Positions 5,523 to 5,538 of a DNA stretch of 5,538 nt are shown here, in pieces (the stretch's first letter is position 1; the number at the start of each line of letters is the position of its first letter). Below the pieces are notes generated by a model, which saw only the letters and a program-made list of their open reading frames with translations, had not been told where the DNA came from and did no database searches. The DNA is from Chloroflexota bacterium (GTDB taxonomy: Bacteria; Chloroflexota; UBA6077). The stretch is from NCBI GenBank assembly GCA_021788565.1, contig JAJYKO010000448.1, positions 1 to 5,538 on the forward strand, given 5' to 3'. Made by a program: the position numbers and the translations under genes.

Positions 5523-5538
5523 GGGCTGGCCTGAATGC

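Overview
The window is a GC-rich bacterial segment that is almost entirely coding. Seven plus-strand genes lie head to tail from the left edge to 5317, and one small minus-strand gene converges on them at the right end. No RNA genes, mobile elements, CRISPR arrays or long repeats were seen. The combination of a subfamily-2 orotidine-5'-phosphate decarboxylase, a DUF951 protein, a BadF/HgdC-type activase with its DUF2229-like partner, and frequent GTG/TTG starts with GGAGG ribosome sites fits Chloroflexota (possibly Dehalococcoidia-like) or a deep-branching high-GC Firmicute. This placement is inference from gene families, not from a marker gene.

Layout. At 2-520 is the C-terminal half of a 2-hydroxyacyl-CoA dehydratase-like (DUF2229/COG3580-type) protein; its start lies off the left edge. 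It overlaps by 23 bases an ATP-dependent [4Fe-4S] activase (498-1451) of the HgdC/BadF family with an extra C-terminal cysteine cluster. Next come a short RmlC-like cupin epimerase relative (1465-1920), a D-2-hydroxyacid dehydrogenase (1920-2867) and pyrF (2867-3712). The last two are each joined to the gene before by a TGATG stop/start overlap. After a 25-base gap comes a DUF951 protein (3738-3965), and 2 bases later a 12-helix MFS transporter (3968-5317). A two-helix membrane protein of 60 residues (5304-5486, minus strand) overlaps the transporter's 3' end by 14 bases.

How the genes may work together. The first two genes form a recognisable pair: an ATP-driven electron-injecting activator and an iron-sulfur dehydratase-like partner. 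A D-2-hydroxyacid dehydrogenase nearby recalls known 2-hydroxyacyl-CoA dehydratase loci, where such an enzyme makes the R-2-hydroxyacid that is later activated and dehydrated. No CoA-transferase is seen here, so that link is only a hypothesis. pyrF (UMP synthesis) and DUF951 look like housekeeping genes sharing the transcript. The tight spacing suggests one operon, but its promoter must lie left of the window and no convincing terminator was found. Nothing here proves a new system; the best leads are the uncharacterised dehydratase-like/activase pair and the short epimerase-like protein lacking the family's usual C-terminus.
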